Part shown: positions 20,110-29,932 of the stretch, in pieces
Layout of the letters: every line of letters starts with the position of its first letter
Position numbering within the stretch: position 1 is the stretch's first letter
NCBI GenBank assembly: GCA_963766605.1
Contig: CAVYAT010000007.1
Span: 186,001 to 250,000 of the forward strand
Reading direction: 5' to 3'
Source of the DNA: AC-49 sp963766605
GTDB lineage: Bacteria; Actinomycetota; Thermoleophilia; Solirubrobacterales; Solirubrobacteraceae
Length of the DNA: 64,000 nt
Translations under genes and position numbers: made by a program
The notes under the pieces: model-generated
Seen by the model: the letters and a program-made list of their open reading frames with translations, nothing else
Told to the model about the DNA's origin: nothing
Database searches by the model: none

Positions 20110-21360
20110 ATGAAGATCGGGATCGTCGGACTTGGATACGTCGGTCTGCCACTGGCGGTCGCGTTCGCCGAGGCTGAGGCCGAGGTGATCGCGGTCGACG
20201 TGAACGCGACTCGCGTCGCTCAGCTCACGGACAGCGACTCCTACATCGAGGACATCTCGTCGGCGCGCCTGGCGGCGGTAGGCGATCGGATCCAAGCGAC
20301 GACGCGCGTCGCTGCGCTGGCCAAGGCGGACGCGATCGTGGTCTGCGTTCCGACGCCGCTGACCCCCAATCGCGAACCCGACCTGTCGCCGTTGGTCGAC
20401 GCCTGCCAGGCGATTGCGAGCATCCTGCAGCGCGGGCAGCTCGTGGTGCTCGAATCGACGACCTACCCCGGTACCACGCGCGAGCGTGTGCTTCCGATCC
20501 TGGAGGAGTCCGGGCTCAAGACCGGGGTCGACTTCCACCTGGCGTTCTCTCCCGAACGGGTGGATCCCGGGCGCAGCGACTACACACTGCGCAACACGCC
20601 AAAGGTGTTCGCCGGCGTCACGGAAGATTGCGCTGCGGCTGCGCAGCGCCTCTACGAGCTGGTGTGTGACGACCTCGTCCGCGTGTCGACCCCCGAGGTC
20701 GCGGAGATGTCGAAGCTGCTCGAGAACATCTTCCGGTCGGTGAACATCGCGCTGATCAACGAGGTCGCCGAGCTGGCCGACCGCATGCGGATCGACATCT
20801 GGGAGGTCATCGACGCCGCGGCGACCAAGCCGTACGGCTTCATGCGCTTCGACCCCGGCCCGGGCATGGGCGGCCACTGCCTCCCGGTCGATCCGTTCTA
20901 CCTCGCATGGCGCGCCCGCGAGTTCGACTTCTCGACGGAGTTCATCGAGCTCGCCGGCAAGGTCAACCAGCACGCGCCGTATCTCGCGATCGAGAAGATC
21001 GAACGCGCGCTGAACGAGCTCTCGCTGTCGGTCCGGGGGACGCGCGTCGCTCTGCTGGGCGTGAGCTACAAGGCGGGGGTGGGCGACATCCGCGAGAGCC
21101 CGGCCCTGAAGATCATCGCCCGCCTGCAGGCGCTCGGCGCGGACGTCGTCTACCACGATCCCTACGTCCCACGACTCGGAGCATTCGAGCTCGAGTCGCA
21201 GGCGCTTGACGATGCGCTCGACGGTGCTGCACTGGCAGTGGTCGTGACCGCCCATCCGGGCGTCGACCACCACGCCGTTGCCCGGCGTATTCCCGTCGTG
21301 GACCTCCGCGGCGCGACCCGCGGCGCCCCAGCTGCGGCGCCGGTCCAGTCAGCAAGCTGA
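20110..21360 (+). CDS. UDP-sugar 6-dehydrogenase (WecC/WbpA family)
   Basis: The intact 416-residue protein starts MKIGIVGLGYVGLPLAVAFA (NAD-binding Rossmann), contains ESTTYPGTTRE, FSPERVDPG, a KLLENIFRSVNIALINE helix and the catalytic-cysteine motif GMGGHCLPVDP, then GVSYKAGVGDIRESP. It should oxidise C-6 of a UDP-hexose or UDP-HexNAc to the uronate with two NAD+, giving an acidic sugar. Whether UDP-glucose, UDP-GlcNAc or UDP-ManNAc is used cannot be settled here. A shorter ATG than the longest frame is chosen because the Rossmann strand begins directly there. Confidence 0.92.
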   Translation: MKIGIVGLGYVGLPLAVAFAEAEAEVIAVDVNATRVAQLTDSDSYIEDISSARLAAVGDRIQATTRVAALAKADAIVVCVPTPLTPNREPDLSPLVDACQAIASILQRGQLVVLESTTYPGTTRERVLPILEESGLKTGVDFHLAFSPERVDPGRSDYTLRNTPKVFAGVTEDCAAAAQRLYELVCDDLVRVSTPEVAEMSKLLENIFRSVNIALINEVAELADRMRIDIWEVIDAAATKPYGFMRFDPGPGMGGHCLPVDPFYLAWRAREFDFSTEFIELAGKVNQHAPYLAIEKIERALNELSLSVRGTRVALLGVSYKAGVGDIRESPALKIIARLQALGADVVYHDPYVPRLGAFELESQALDDALDGAALAVVVTAHPGVDHHAVARRIPVVDLRGATRGAPAAAPVQSAS

Positions 21361-21363
21361 CGT

Positions 21364-21398
21364 CGGGCGGGCCCCCGGGTGCGGAGGTCGTCCGCCCG
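21364..21398 (+). terminator. Possible hairpin after the UDP-sugar dehydrogenase
   Basis: A 7-base inverted repeat, cgggcgg and ccgcccg, lies four bases after the dehydrogenase stop with a 21-base loop. There is no T-tract, so it may be a weak pause or simply a GC-rich coincidence. Confidence 0.25.
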
Positions 21399-21515
21399 GG
21401 TTCGCTACAGTGCGCGCGCCGCTATGGCGCGTGCGTCCATCGTGACGCCGCGCCGAATCCAAGCCCAGGCGCCATGCCCCAAGACCACGGCGCCCGGCGA
21501 TGATGGGACGGTCCC

Positions 21516-22991
21516 ATGAGAGCTTTGATGCCTGCGTTCGCCATGCTCGTTTTGGCGGTCCTTCCGACCGCCGATGCCTCAGCGACCGACCTTCCGGCGA
21601 CGCCGTCGACGTTGACCGGCGTTGTCCAATCTGCCGCCGCGGGCGACCGGGTGGTGCTGGCGGGTGGGGACTACGGGACGTGGAACGGGGTCGCCCGGGC
21701 GGGAGATGAGGTGGCGTTGGTGCCGGCCGCGCGGTGCGAATGTGTCGATCGGGCTTGGACTTGAATGGGGCGAGCGGCTTTCGTCTTGACGGGGTGACGA
21801 TCACGGAGTTGTCGATCGATGGCCCGGCGCACGACCTGTCGTTCGCCAATTCAACATTCACGGGTGCCGCGACCGGTTCGGGCGGACCAGCTCAACAACG
21901 CCAACATCGTGTTCGACCACGACACGTTTGCCGGGATAGACGTGTGCTCGACATGCTATGAGGGTCGTTTGGAGGTGACCGGCGGTAGCGCTCCGTCGGG
22001 CGTGACGATCGAGAACTCCCAGTTCGGCCCCGGTGGGGATGCCGACGGCATCCAGGACGGCGCCAACGGCGTGCAGATCGTCGGCAACACGTTCGTGGGG
22101 ATCCGTCAGGTCGACAGCGTGCACACCGATTCGTTGCAGCTGTACGGGCAGAGCAACACGCTCGTGGCCAACAACTACTTCCACGACTTCACGTCGGCGA
22201 TCATGGGGCCCGACGGTGGTGATCACGAGACGATCGTCAACAACGTCTTCGATGGGGATGGCAGCTACCCCCCGGCGGTGCAGCTGGGCAGTCAGCACTC
22301 GACGCAGTTCGTGCACAACACGCTGCGCAACGTCGACGTCTACATGGACCGCAAGGACGAGAGCAGCGACGACAGCACCAACGGAGTGCTGCGCGACAAC
22401 CTGCTGGTCAACGGGACGATCAACACCCCGGCCGCGAAGTGCGACAACTGCACGGTGACCAACAACATGTTCTCCCGGGCATCGACCGCGGCGGGCGCCG
22501 GCGCGCTGGTCGCATCTCCGTCGTTCGTCGGGGGTGCCAACCCGACGAGCTGGCTCGGGTTCGCGCTGACCGCCGGCAGCAAGGGCACCCACGCGGCGAC
22601 GGACCACACCGATATCGGGATCAACACGCCCAACGTCGCGCCCCCTCCGCCGCTGCCATCCACCCCGCCCAGCACGACCAGCGCCGCGTCGCAGCGCGGC
22701 ACCGCCAAGGCCAAGGGCATCGCGATCAACGTGAGTTGGCACTCGACGCCACGGTCACCGCGGACGCGGCAGCTCACGCGCCTGGTCGCCGCGATCGCCA
22801 CCCACCGGGCCAAGGGCACGCGATGCCGCTGGAGGATCAACCGCCATACCGTGCGACACGGCTGCAACGTCAGAGTGCGCTTCCGGTTGGCGGGACGCAA
22901 CCGGGTGACACTTCGGGTCACGACCGCGTCCGCGGGCACCGCGACGCGGTCACGGGCGATCGTCGTCCGGCGCCGCGCGCACCGTCACTGA
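21516..22991 (+). CDS. Secreted right-handed beta-helix protein (two compensating frame breaks)
   Basis: A signal peptide (MRALMPAFAMLVLAVLPTAD, cleavage after ASA) precedes a region of short beta-helix repeats rich in Asn and Val, such as NNANIVFDHDTFAGID, VQIVGNTFVGIRQ, NTLVANNYFHDF and ETIVNNVFDGDG. Pectate-lyase-like helices of this type bind or cleave polysaccharides; catalytic residues cannot be assigned. A proline-rich linker (PPPPLPSTPP) leads to a basic C-terminal domain. Two indels near 21,730 and 21,885 compensate. It lies between two nucleotide-sugar genes, so an extracellular role on the product polysaccharide is inferred. Confidence 0.8.
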
Positions 22992-23069
22992 ACCGGAATT
23001 CTGCGTCGCTCCGGCGCGGGAAACGTGGCGCGCGGTTGAAATTGCGTGTGCCGCCCGTTGATCTGTGAC

Positions 23070-24050
23070 ATGCAGATCGCCAAAGCGATCATTCTCGTGG
23101 AGTCCGGCAGCGACGGGTCTCCATGGCCCACTGCGCCTGCGACCCTGCGGGTCCTGTTCCCGGTCGCCAACCGGCCGATCCTGTTTCACTGCCTGGACCG
23201 CGTCGCCGCCGCCGGAATCACCGAGTGCGTGCTGCTCGCCGCCCCGCAGGACGCGCCCGCGATTGCGCGAGCCGTGCATCAGGTCGACTGGGGTATGGCG
23301 GTGGGGATCGAGGCGGCGGGCCCCGCGGTGGGGCTCGACGGCGCGCTCACCGCCGCGCAGGCGTTCATCGCCGATGACGCGGTGCTCGTGATCCGAGGCG
23401 ACGCCGTGCTGCGCGATGAGCTCGACCCGCACCTCGGCCGCCTCGAACGCGAAGGCCTCGACGCGCTCGCCGTGCGCCCGGGGGGCGGCGTGCTGGGCGC
23501 TCCGACGATCGCCTGGCTGCTGACCGCAGACGCGGTTGCGATCCTCACCCACCGGCCGAGCATCGTCGCCGACCCCATGGATCGCCTGCGCGCGCGCGCG
23601 GCGCGTGTGGCGATCGACGAGTTGCGGGGTGTCGCGGCCACCGTCGGTGGTCAGGACCAGTTGCTCGCGGCCAATCGCCACGCGCTCGAGGCGTGGCTTC
23701 CGACCGCCGATGTCGGCCTGGCCGAGGACTGCGTGATCCAGGGGCCCGTGTCGATCCACCCGACCGCGAGGGCGACCGGTGCGACGCTGCGCGGGCCGCT
23801 TGTGATCGGCGCCGATTCCTCGGTCACCGACTGCTACATCGGGCCGTACACGGCCATCGGCGAGAACGTCGTCCTCGAGGGCGTCGAGATCGAGCACTCG
23901 ATCGTGCTCTCCGACGCCGTGCTGCGCTTCATCGGCACTCGCCTCGAGTCGAGCGTGATCGGCCACCGGGCGCGCGTTCGGCGCTCGTTCGAGCCCCCGG
24001 GTGCGTTCCGGCTGTCGCTCGGCGAGGACTCCGAGGTCGTGCTCGGCTGA
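23070..24050 (+). CDS. NDP-sugar synthase-like protein with left-handed beta-helix
   Basis: The 326-residue protein has a nucleotidyltransferase-like N-terminus (MQIAKAIILVESGSDGSPWP, then RVLFPVANRPILFHCLDRV) and a C-terminal hexapeptide helix (VIGADSSVTDCYIGPYTAIG). The usual GGxGTRL loop is replaced by VESGSDGSPWP and the activating lysine that normally follows the P-K/V-A motif is not obvious, so catalytic activity is doubtful; it may be a regulatory or divergent paralogue. It directly precedes asnB by one base and is probably co-transcribed with it. Confidence 0.75.
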   Translation: MQIAKAIILVESGSDGSPWPTAPATLRVLFPVANRPILFHCLDRVAAAGITECVLLAAPQDAPAIARAVHQVDWGMAVGIEAAGPAVGLDGALTAAQAFIADDAVLVIRGDAVLRDELDPHLGRLEREGLDALAVRPGGGVLGAPTIAWLLTADAVAILTHRPSIVADPMDRLRARAARVAIDELRGVAATVGGQDQLLAANRHALEAWLPTADVGLAEDCVIQGPVSIHPTARATGATLRGPLVIGADSSVTDCYIGPYTAIGENVVLEGVEIEHSIVLSDAVLRFIGTRLESSVIGHRARVRRSFEPPGAFRLSLGEDSEVVLG

Positions 24051-24051
24051 C

Positions 24052-25967
24052 GTGTGCGGGATCGTCGGACAGCTCAAGCCGCCGGGTGAGAAGGTCGACC
24101 CCGACGTCATCGCGCGCATGTGCGCGGGCGTCGAGCATCGCGGGCCGGACGCTCGCGGCACGCACATCGCCGGGCCCGTCGGCCTCGGCATCCAGCGTCT
24201 GCGCGTCATCGACCTCGCCACGGGCGACCAGCCGATCTACAACGAGGACGGCACCGTCGTCGTCGTCCTCAACGGCGAGATCTACAACTACCGCGAGCTG
24301 CGCGCGGAGCTGCGGAGCCGTCGGGCACACGCTGCGCACGGACGGCGACACGGAGGTCATCGCCCACCTGTACGAGGAGCATGGGCCGCGCTGCGTCGAG
24401 CGCCTGCACGGAATGTTCGCGTTCGCGTTGTGGGACGAGCGGCGCAAGCTGCTGGTCATGGCCCGTGACCGTGTGGGCAAGAAGCCGCTGTTCTACTCGT
24501 TGCGCGGTGGCAGGCTGTCAGTTCGCGTCAGAGCTGCACGCGCTGCTCCAGGACCCGGAGATCCCGCGCGACATCGACCCGCAGGCCCTCGACTCATTTC
24601 TCACATTCGGCTACGTGCCGGCGCCGCTCAGCGCGCTGGCGGCGGTGCGCAAGCTGCCGCCCGCACACACGCTGACGGTCGGCCTCGACCGCGCGGTGAC
24701 GCTGCGACGGTACTGGCAGCTCGACTACAGCCACAAGCTCGAAGCGCCGGTCGACGAAATCTGCGAGCGGATCCGCGACGGCCTGCGCGAGGCCACCCGG
24801 CGGCGGATGGTCTCCGACGTCCCGGTCGGGGCGTTCCTGTCCGGCGGTATCGACTCCTCGGCGGTCGTGGCGGCGATGGCCGAAACATCGACCGAGCCGG
24901 TGCGCACGTTCTCGATCGGCTTTGACCACGCCCGATTCGACGAGCTCCCGGCCGCGCGACAGATCGCCCAGCAGTTCGGAACGGTCCACGAGGAGTTCCA
25001 GGTCCGGGCCGATGCGGTCGAGATCCTGCCCGAGATCGTCCGCCACCACGGCGAGCCGTTCGCCGACGCGTCTGCGATCCCGAGCTTCTACCTGGCGCGC
25101 CTGACCCGCCGCCACGTCACCGTCGCGCTCAACGGTGACGGCGGCGACGAGTCGTTCGCCGGCTACAGCCGATACGTGGCCAACGCGGTCGCGGGGCGAC
25201 TCGACGCGCTGCCGGCGCCGGTCCGTGCCGCGCTCGCACGCGCCGGCGCGCGGCTGCCGTCCCACGGCGACGTCGGGAGCGTCACCAACCGGGTGCGGCG
25301 CCTGACCGCTGGCCTGGCGCTCGACGAGGCGCAGCGCTACGGGCGGTACGTGTCGCTGTTCGCCCCCGCCGACCGCACCGGGCTCTACGGGGCGGATTTC
25401 TCCGCGGCGCTTGACGGGTTGCCGCCGGCCGAAACGGTGATCGCCGATGCCTTCGCTGCCTGCTCCGGAGCGTCGGTCGTCGACCGGATGCTCGAGGTCG
25501 ACGTGCGCACCTATCTCGTCGACGATCTGATCGCCAAGATCGACATCGCCACGATGGCGTCCGCGCTCGAGGCGCGCTCACCGTTTCTCGACCACGAGTT
25601 CATGGCGCTCGCGGCGTCGATCCCCGCCGAGCTGAAGGTGCGTGGGCGCGAGAAGAAGTGGATCCTGCGCAAAGCGCTGCGCGGGTGGCTGCCGGATGAC
25701 GTGCTCGACCGGCCCAAGCAGGGCTTCTCGGTGCCGCTGAGCGAGTGGCTGCGCGGCGAGCTGGCCGGCTGGACGCGGGAGATCCTGCTCGATCGAGCCA
25801 CGCTCGACCGGGGCTACTTCGAGCCGCAGGCCGTGCGCGGGCTACTGGACCGCCACGAGGCGGGAACCGACGCCGATGCCAAGCGCATCTGGGCGCTCGT
25901 GATGCTCGAGCTGTGGCATCGCGAGGTGATCGACGTCCCGCGGGCGGCGATGACCGAGGCGGCGTGA
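24052..25967 (+). CDS. asnB: Asparagine synthase (glutamine-hydrolysing) family protein (frame broken)
   Basis: GTG start gives V-CGIVG, so the N-terminal nucleophile Cys2 of the glutaminase domain is present, with HRGPDA, VLNGEIYNYRELR. The synthetase domain follows with the PP-loop SGGIDSS, FSIGFD, ALNGDGGDESFAGYSRY and the tail RPKQGFSVPLSEWL. Breaks near 24,320 and 24,520 restore to about 637 residues. AsnB-type proteins in polysaccharide loci are thought to amidate uronic acids; with the UDP-sugar dehydrogenase nearby this is a reasonable inference. Confidence 0.88.
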
Positions 25968-26852
25968 GCACGCGACTGCTGATCGTCTCGCCGGTCCGCA
26001 ACGAGGCCGCGCACATCGAGCGGGTCGCACGCGCGGTTTCTGCGCAGGAGTTGGCGCCCGCGCGCTGGATCGCGATCGACGACCACTCGACGGACGACAC
26101 GCTGGCGATCCTTCGCCGGCTCGAGGCCGAGATCGATGTTCTGACCGTCGCCGAGGCGCCGCCCGTACCCTCGGGCGGCTCGACGCGCGACCGGCTCGCG
26201 CGGGCGGCAGCGCCGCGAACGTTCAACGCGGGCCTGGCGCTCGACGACTGGCGCAGCTACTCCCATGTGATGAAGCTCGACGGCGATATCGAGCTGCCTC
26301 CGGACTACCTTCGCGAACTGATCGCTCGCATGAGCGCCGATCCGCTGCTGGGGATCGCCGGCGGCGTGCTCGACGAGCCGCTGGCCGGGGGCGGCTTCCG
26401 GCGCTTGAAGATCGCCGGCAACCACGTGCACGGTGCGGTCAAGCTCTATACGAATCCGTGCTTCGCCGCGATCGGCGGCGTTCAGGAGCGCCTCGGATGG
26501 GACACGATCGACGAGACGTACGCGCGCATGCGCGGCTTTCGCACGCAAACGTTCCGCGACCTCGTCAGCCTGCACCACCGCCCGCTGGGCAGCGCTGACG
26601 GCACGATACGCGGGCATGCTCGCCACGGTGCTTGCGCGTACATCGCCCACCAGACGCCGAGCTGGGTCCTGTTGCGGTCGCTGCGGGTCGGCGCGCGGCG
26701 TCCGGTAGGGGCTATCGGGGCTGGCGTTCGTCTACGGCTACGCCCGCGCCGGCGTTCGGCGGGTCCCGCGCGTGGCTGACCCGGAGTACCGCCGCTTCAC
26801 CCAGCGCGAGCTGCGGCGACGGATGTTCGGCCGGATCGTCCGCAACCCGTAG
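25964..26852 (+). CDS. Family 2 glycosyltransferase (frame broken near its end)
   Basis: GTG start overlaps the asnB stop. The GT-A signature STRLLIVSPVRNEAAHIERV and AIDDHSTDDTL precede KLDGDIELPPDYL, whose DGD is the metal-binding motif. One shift near 26,600 and one near 26,720 lead to a tail RRFTQRELRRRMFGRIVRNP ending in TAG, about 296 residues in all. It adds one residue of the repeat unit. Confidence 0.85.
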
Positions 26853-26952
26853 GCACGATGAACACGTCTTGTGAGATCAGATGTGAAAGCCCGCGGCGTC
26901 CCGGCCCGTTGAGTCATGGATGACACCAGACTCTGTGGATAGGGACGACTAG

Positions 26953-27908
26953 ATGGAGCTCGTCGGGATGTTGCGGGTGCTGTCACGCCACCGCGTGCTC
27001 GTCGTGCTGAGCATGATTCTCGCGGTGGCGATCGCGTTTGCGCTCGGCCATTCGCGCGCACACGGTCGGCGCCGGCACCGCGTCGGCACTCATCGACACG
27101 CACCGCTCACAGACCGTCGACCTTGGCACGCAGGTCGGTACGGGCGTCCCGGCCGGTTCCGGACATCGAGACTCTTGTCGCTCGCGCGACGCTGCTGTCG
27201 AGCGTCATGACGAGCTCGCCGATCAAGGACCAGATCGCGCAGAGCGCCGGGATCCGGCCCAGCCGGCTGATCGGCTTCTCGTCGACCAGCCCGCCGGCGC
27301 GGGCGCTGCGCCGCCGCCGGCGGCAAGCGGCACGGCCACGACGATCAGCGCCACGGTGCCGCAGCTGGACACCGGCCAGATCCCGATCATCGTCGTCAAC
27401 ACGCGTGCGCCGACGGCGGCTCTGGCGCAACGGATCGCCGATGCGTCGTTTACGCAGCTGATCGCGGGCCTCGGCTCGGTCGCCGGAAACGACCGCGTGC
27501 CGAAGGCCGACCGGCTGGTGATCCGGCGGCTCGGCGCCGCGAGCTCGGCAACGCTGAACAAGGGCATGTCGATGCTCGGCGAGATCGCGGTCGCGGTCGC
27601 CATCTTCGTGGCTCTGTGCCTGCTGATCCTCGGCGTACACGCGCTTGTCGACGGGTGGCATCGCGCGAGCGCGCTCGAGCGCGGCCTGCGGAGAAGGTGT
27701 TCACGAGGCGACAACGGAAGTCGACGAGCCCGACCCGCAGCAGTCGTCGCTGTTCGACCAAGAGGTTCGGCCCCGCGACGCGAGCGGGCTGCCCCGGGAC
27801 GAGAGCGAGCACGGACCGATCTCCGAGCCGGCTCCGCTCGCGGACACCGACGAGCTGCTCGGGGCGCCGACCAAGCCCCGCAGGAAGCTCCGTACGGTGC
27901 GCTCGTAA
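26953..27908 (+). CDS. Wzz-like chain-length / tyrosine-kinase-adaptor membrane protein 1 (frame broken)
   Basis: An N-terminal helix (VLVVLSMILAVAIAFAL) follows a short cytosolic MELVGMLRVLSRHR, and a second helix (MLGEIAVAVAIFVALCLLIL) lies near the C-terminus; between them is an extracytoplasmic region with QTVDLGTQ, ASPIKDQIA-type sequence and PIIVVNTRAPTAALAQRIAD. This two-helix plan is that of Wzz polysaccharide co-polymerases. The cytosolic tail is acidic and proline-rich. Two breaks near 27,060-27,165 and another near 27,690 are present. Confidence 0.75.
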
Positions 27909-27919
27909 GGAGCATCGAG

Positions 27920-29145
27920 GTGCGCCGGCCAGGGCCTGTCCGAGTCCTCCAGAGCTTCCCGCACAAGATCGGGGCGGCCCGGATCTGCACCACCGCGTGG
28001 CATCAGGCAGCCGGGGTGTCGGCGGCCGGTGGCGACGTGCAGGTGATTGTCGGCGCGGTACATCGCGAGCTGCCTCCCGCGGTGCGCGTGCGCACGACGC
28101 TGGCCGCGGGGCCGGTGCGGATCCCGTATCGGCTTCTGGGCCGGATGCGTGCGATGCGCTGGCACGATCATGTCGTCGCCCGCGCGCTGCCGCGGTTGGC
28201 CGGCGAGATCGATGTCGTCCACGCGTGGCCGATGGCCGCGCGGGACACGCTCGCCATGGCGCGGCGGCTCGGGATCCCGACGGTGCTCGAGCGACCGAAT
28301 GCCCACACACGCTTCGCCTACGATGTCGTTCGTGCGGAGTGCGAGCGGCTCGGGGTAGCACTCCCGGCTGATCACGAGCACGCGTTCAACGCGGCGACGT
28401 TGCGCCTCGAAGAGCAGGAATACGCGCTGGCCGACCGTCTGTTGTGCCCGTCGGACTTCGTCGTGCGGACCTTCGTCGACGCGGGTTTCGCGCCTGAGCA
28501 GCCTCGTGCGTCACGGCTACGGCTTCGACGCCCAGCGGTTCCACCCGCCGACGACACCGCGCCCATCCGACCGGCCGCTCACGGTCCTGTTCGTCGGGGT
28601 GTGTGCGGTGCGCAAGGGCGTCCACTTCGCGCTCGAGGCGTGGCAGCGCTCTTCGGCCAGCGCGACCGGGCGCTTCCTGATCGCGGGGGAGTTCCTGCCC
28701 GACTACGAGCGACGCCTGGCGGCTCTCCTCGCCCAACCCGGCGTCGAGCGGCTCGGCCACCGCGCTGACGTGCCCGAGCTCATGCGCAGCGCCGACGTGC
28801 TCGTGCTGCCCAGCCTCGAGGAGGGCTCGGCCCTCGTGTGCAACGAGGCGCTTGGCCAGCGGGTGCGTGCCGCTCGTCTCCGACGCCGCCGGCGCCGTGT
28901 GCGTCGACGGCGTCGACGGGCTTGTGCATCCGGCAGGCGACGTCGATCGCCTCACCGCACAACTGACCGAGGTGAACGACGACCGCGGGCTGCTTCGCCG
29001 CCTGGGCGACGCCGGACTGAGAACGGCGCGCGAGCAGACCTGGGAGCACGCCGGCGAGCGCCTGCTGCGCGTCTATGAGGACGTGGTCGACGCGTCGGGC
29101 TCGGGGCGGACGATCGACGAGCTACCGCGGGCTATCGCGTCGTGA
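27920..29145 (+). CDS. Family 4 glycosyltransferase (frame broken)
   Basis: A strong Shine-Dalgarno sequence (aaggag) overlaps the upstream stop and lies 7 bases before the GTG. The protein reads VRVLQSFPHKIGAARICTTA, DVVHAWPMAARDTL, VLERPNAHTRFAYDV, LTVLFVGVCAVRKGVHFALE and the donor site LVLPSLEEGSALVCNEALAS. A break near 28,500 and another near 28,855 restore to about 408 residues. It ends in a GTGA overlap with the second Wzz-like gene. Confidence 0.87.
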
Positions 29146-29932
29146 CGACGATGGTGCGAGCCGGCAGCCTCCTGCGGGTCCCCGCGCTCACGACGCGTCG
29201 CGCGGTCGTGATCAGCGTCATCGTCGGGCTCCTGTGCGCCGTGTCCAGCGTCGCGTCGATCCGGCTGAGCCCGCCCGGGGATAACTGCTCGCCATCAGGC
29301 GATCGCCACCGCCGCGACCGCAGTCGCGGTCGACGCCCCGAACTCGCTGGTCGTCGACCGCTACGGGATCTACCGGCGACCTTCACGGCTACCTCGGGCG
29401 CGCGACGCTCTACGGAGAGCTGATCGCGAGCCCGCCGCTGCTACAGATCATCGGCCACCGCATCGGTATTCCGTGGACCCACATCTCGGCGATCTCGCGG
29501 GACACCGTGAATGCGCCGGCGGTTCTGCGCGAGCCCAACAGCGAGGAACGCGCCAACCAGCTGCTGTCGGTGAACGCTCGCTACCGGCTCGACCTCCAAG
29601 CGGATCCGCAGCTGCCCGTGCTCGATATCTACGCGCAGGCGCCGACCGTTTCCGGCGCCGAGCGGCTCGCCGATACAGCGGTCGTCGCGCTGCGCCAGTA
29701 CCTGCACACGCAGGCCGAGCTGCGTCGGGCGCCGAGCGAGTCAGCGGATCATCGTCACCCAGCTCGGCGCCGCCGCGCGGCGCGGCGGCCAACGGCGGGT
29801 TGCGTGGGGAACTGATCGGGCTGACGTTCCTGATCACGTTCGCGATCTCGCTCGGACTGCTGCTGGGCGGGCGGGCGGTACGGCGCGGCTGGATCGCTGC
29901 CGGAGACCCGGCTTCGGCTCCGAAGTCAATGA
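29142..29932 (+). CDS. Wzz-like membrane protein 2 (frame broken)
   Basis: An N-terminal helix (AVVISVIVGLLCAVSSVASI) and a C-terminal helix (LIGLTFLITFAISLGLLLGG) enclose a periplasm-type region containing LYGELIASPPLLQIIGHRIG and PVLDIYAQAPTVSGAERLAD. The last motif is close to that of the third Wzz-like protein (PVIDIYTQAPTTAEANRLAT), so they are paralogues. As given, the frame of the second helix runs on into the ligase gene; a single indel would restore a TGA overlapping its ATG. Confidence 0.75.

Noticed and set aside
19276..21273. Minus-strand frame that lengthens the GT4 at 18,073 to over 1,000 residues
   Set aside because: The upstream part is antisense to the UDP-sugar dehydrogenase and out of frame with the sugar transferase; the GT4 has a good start coupled by TGATG.
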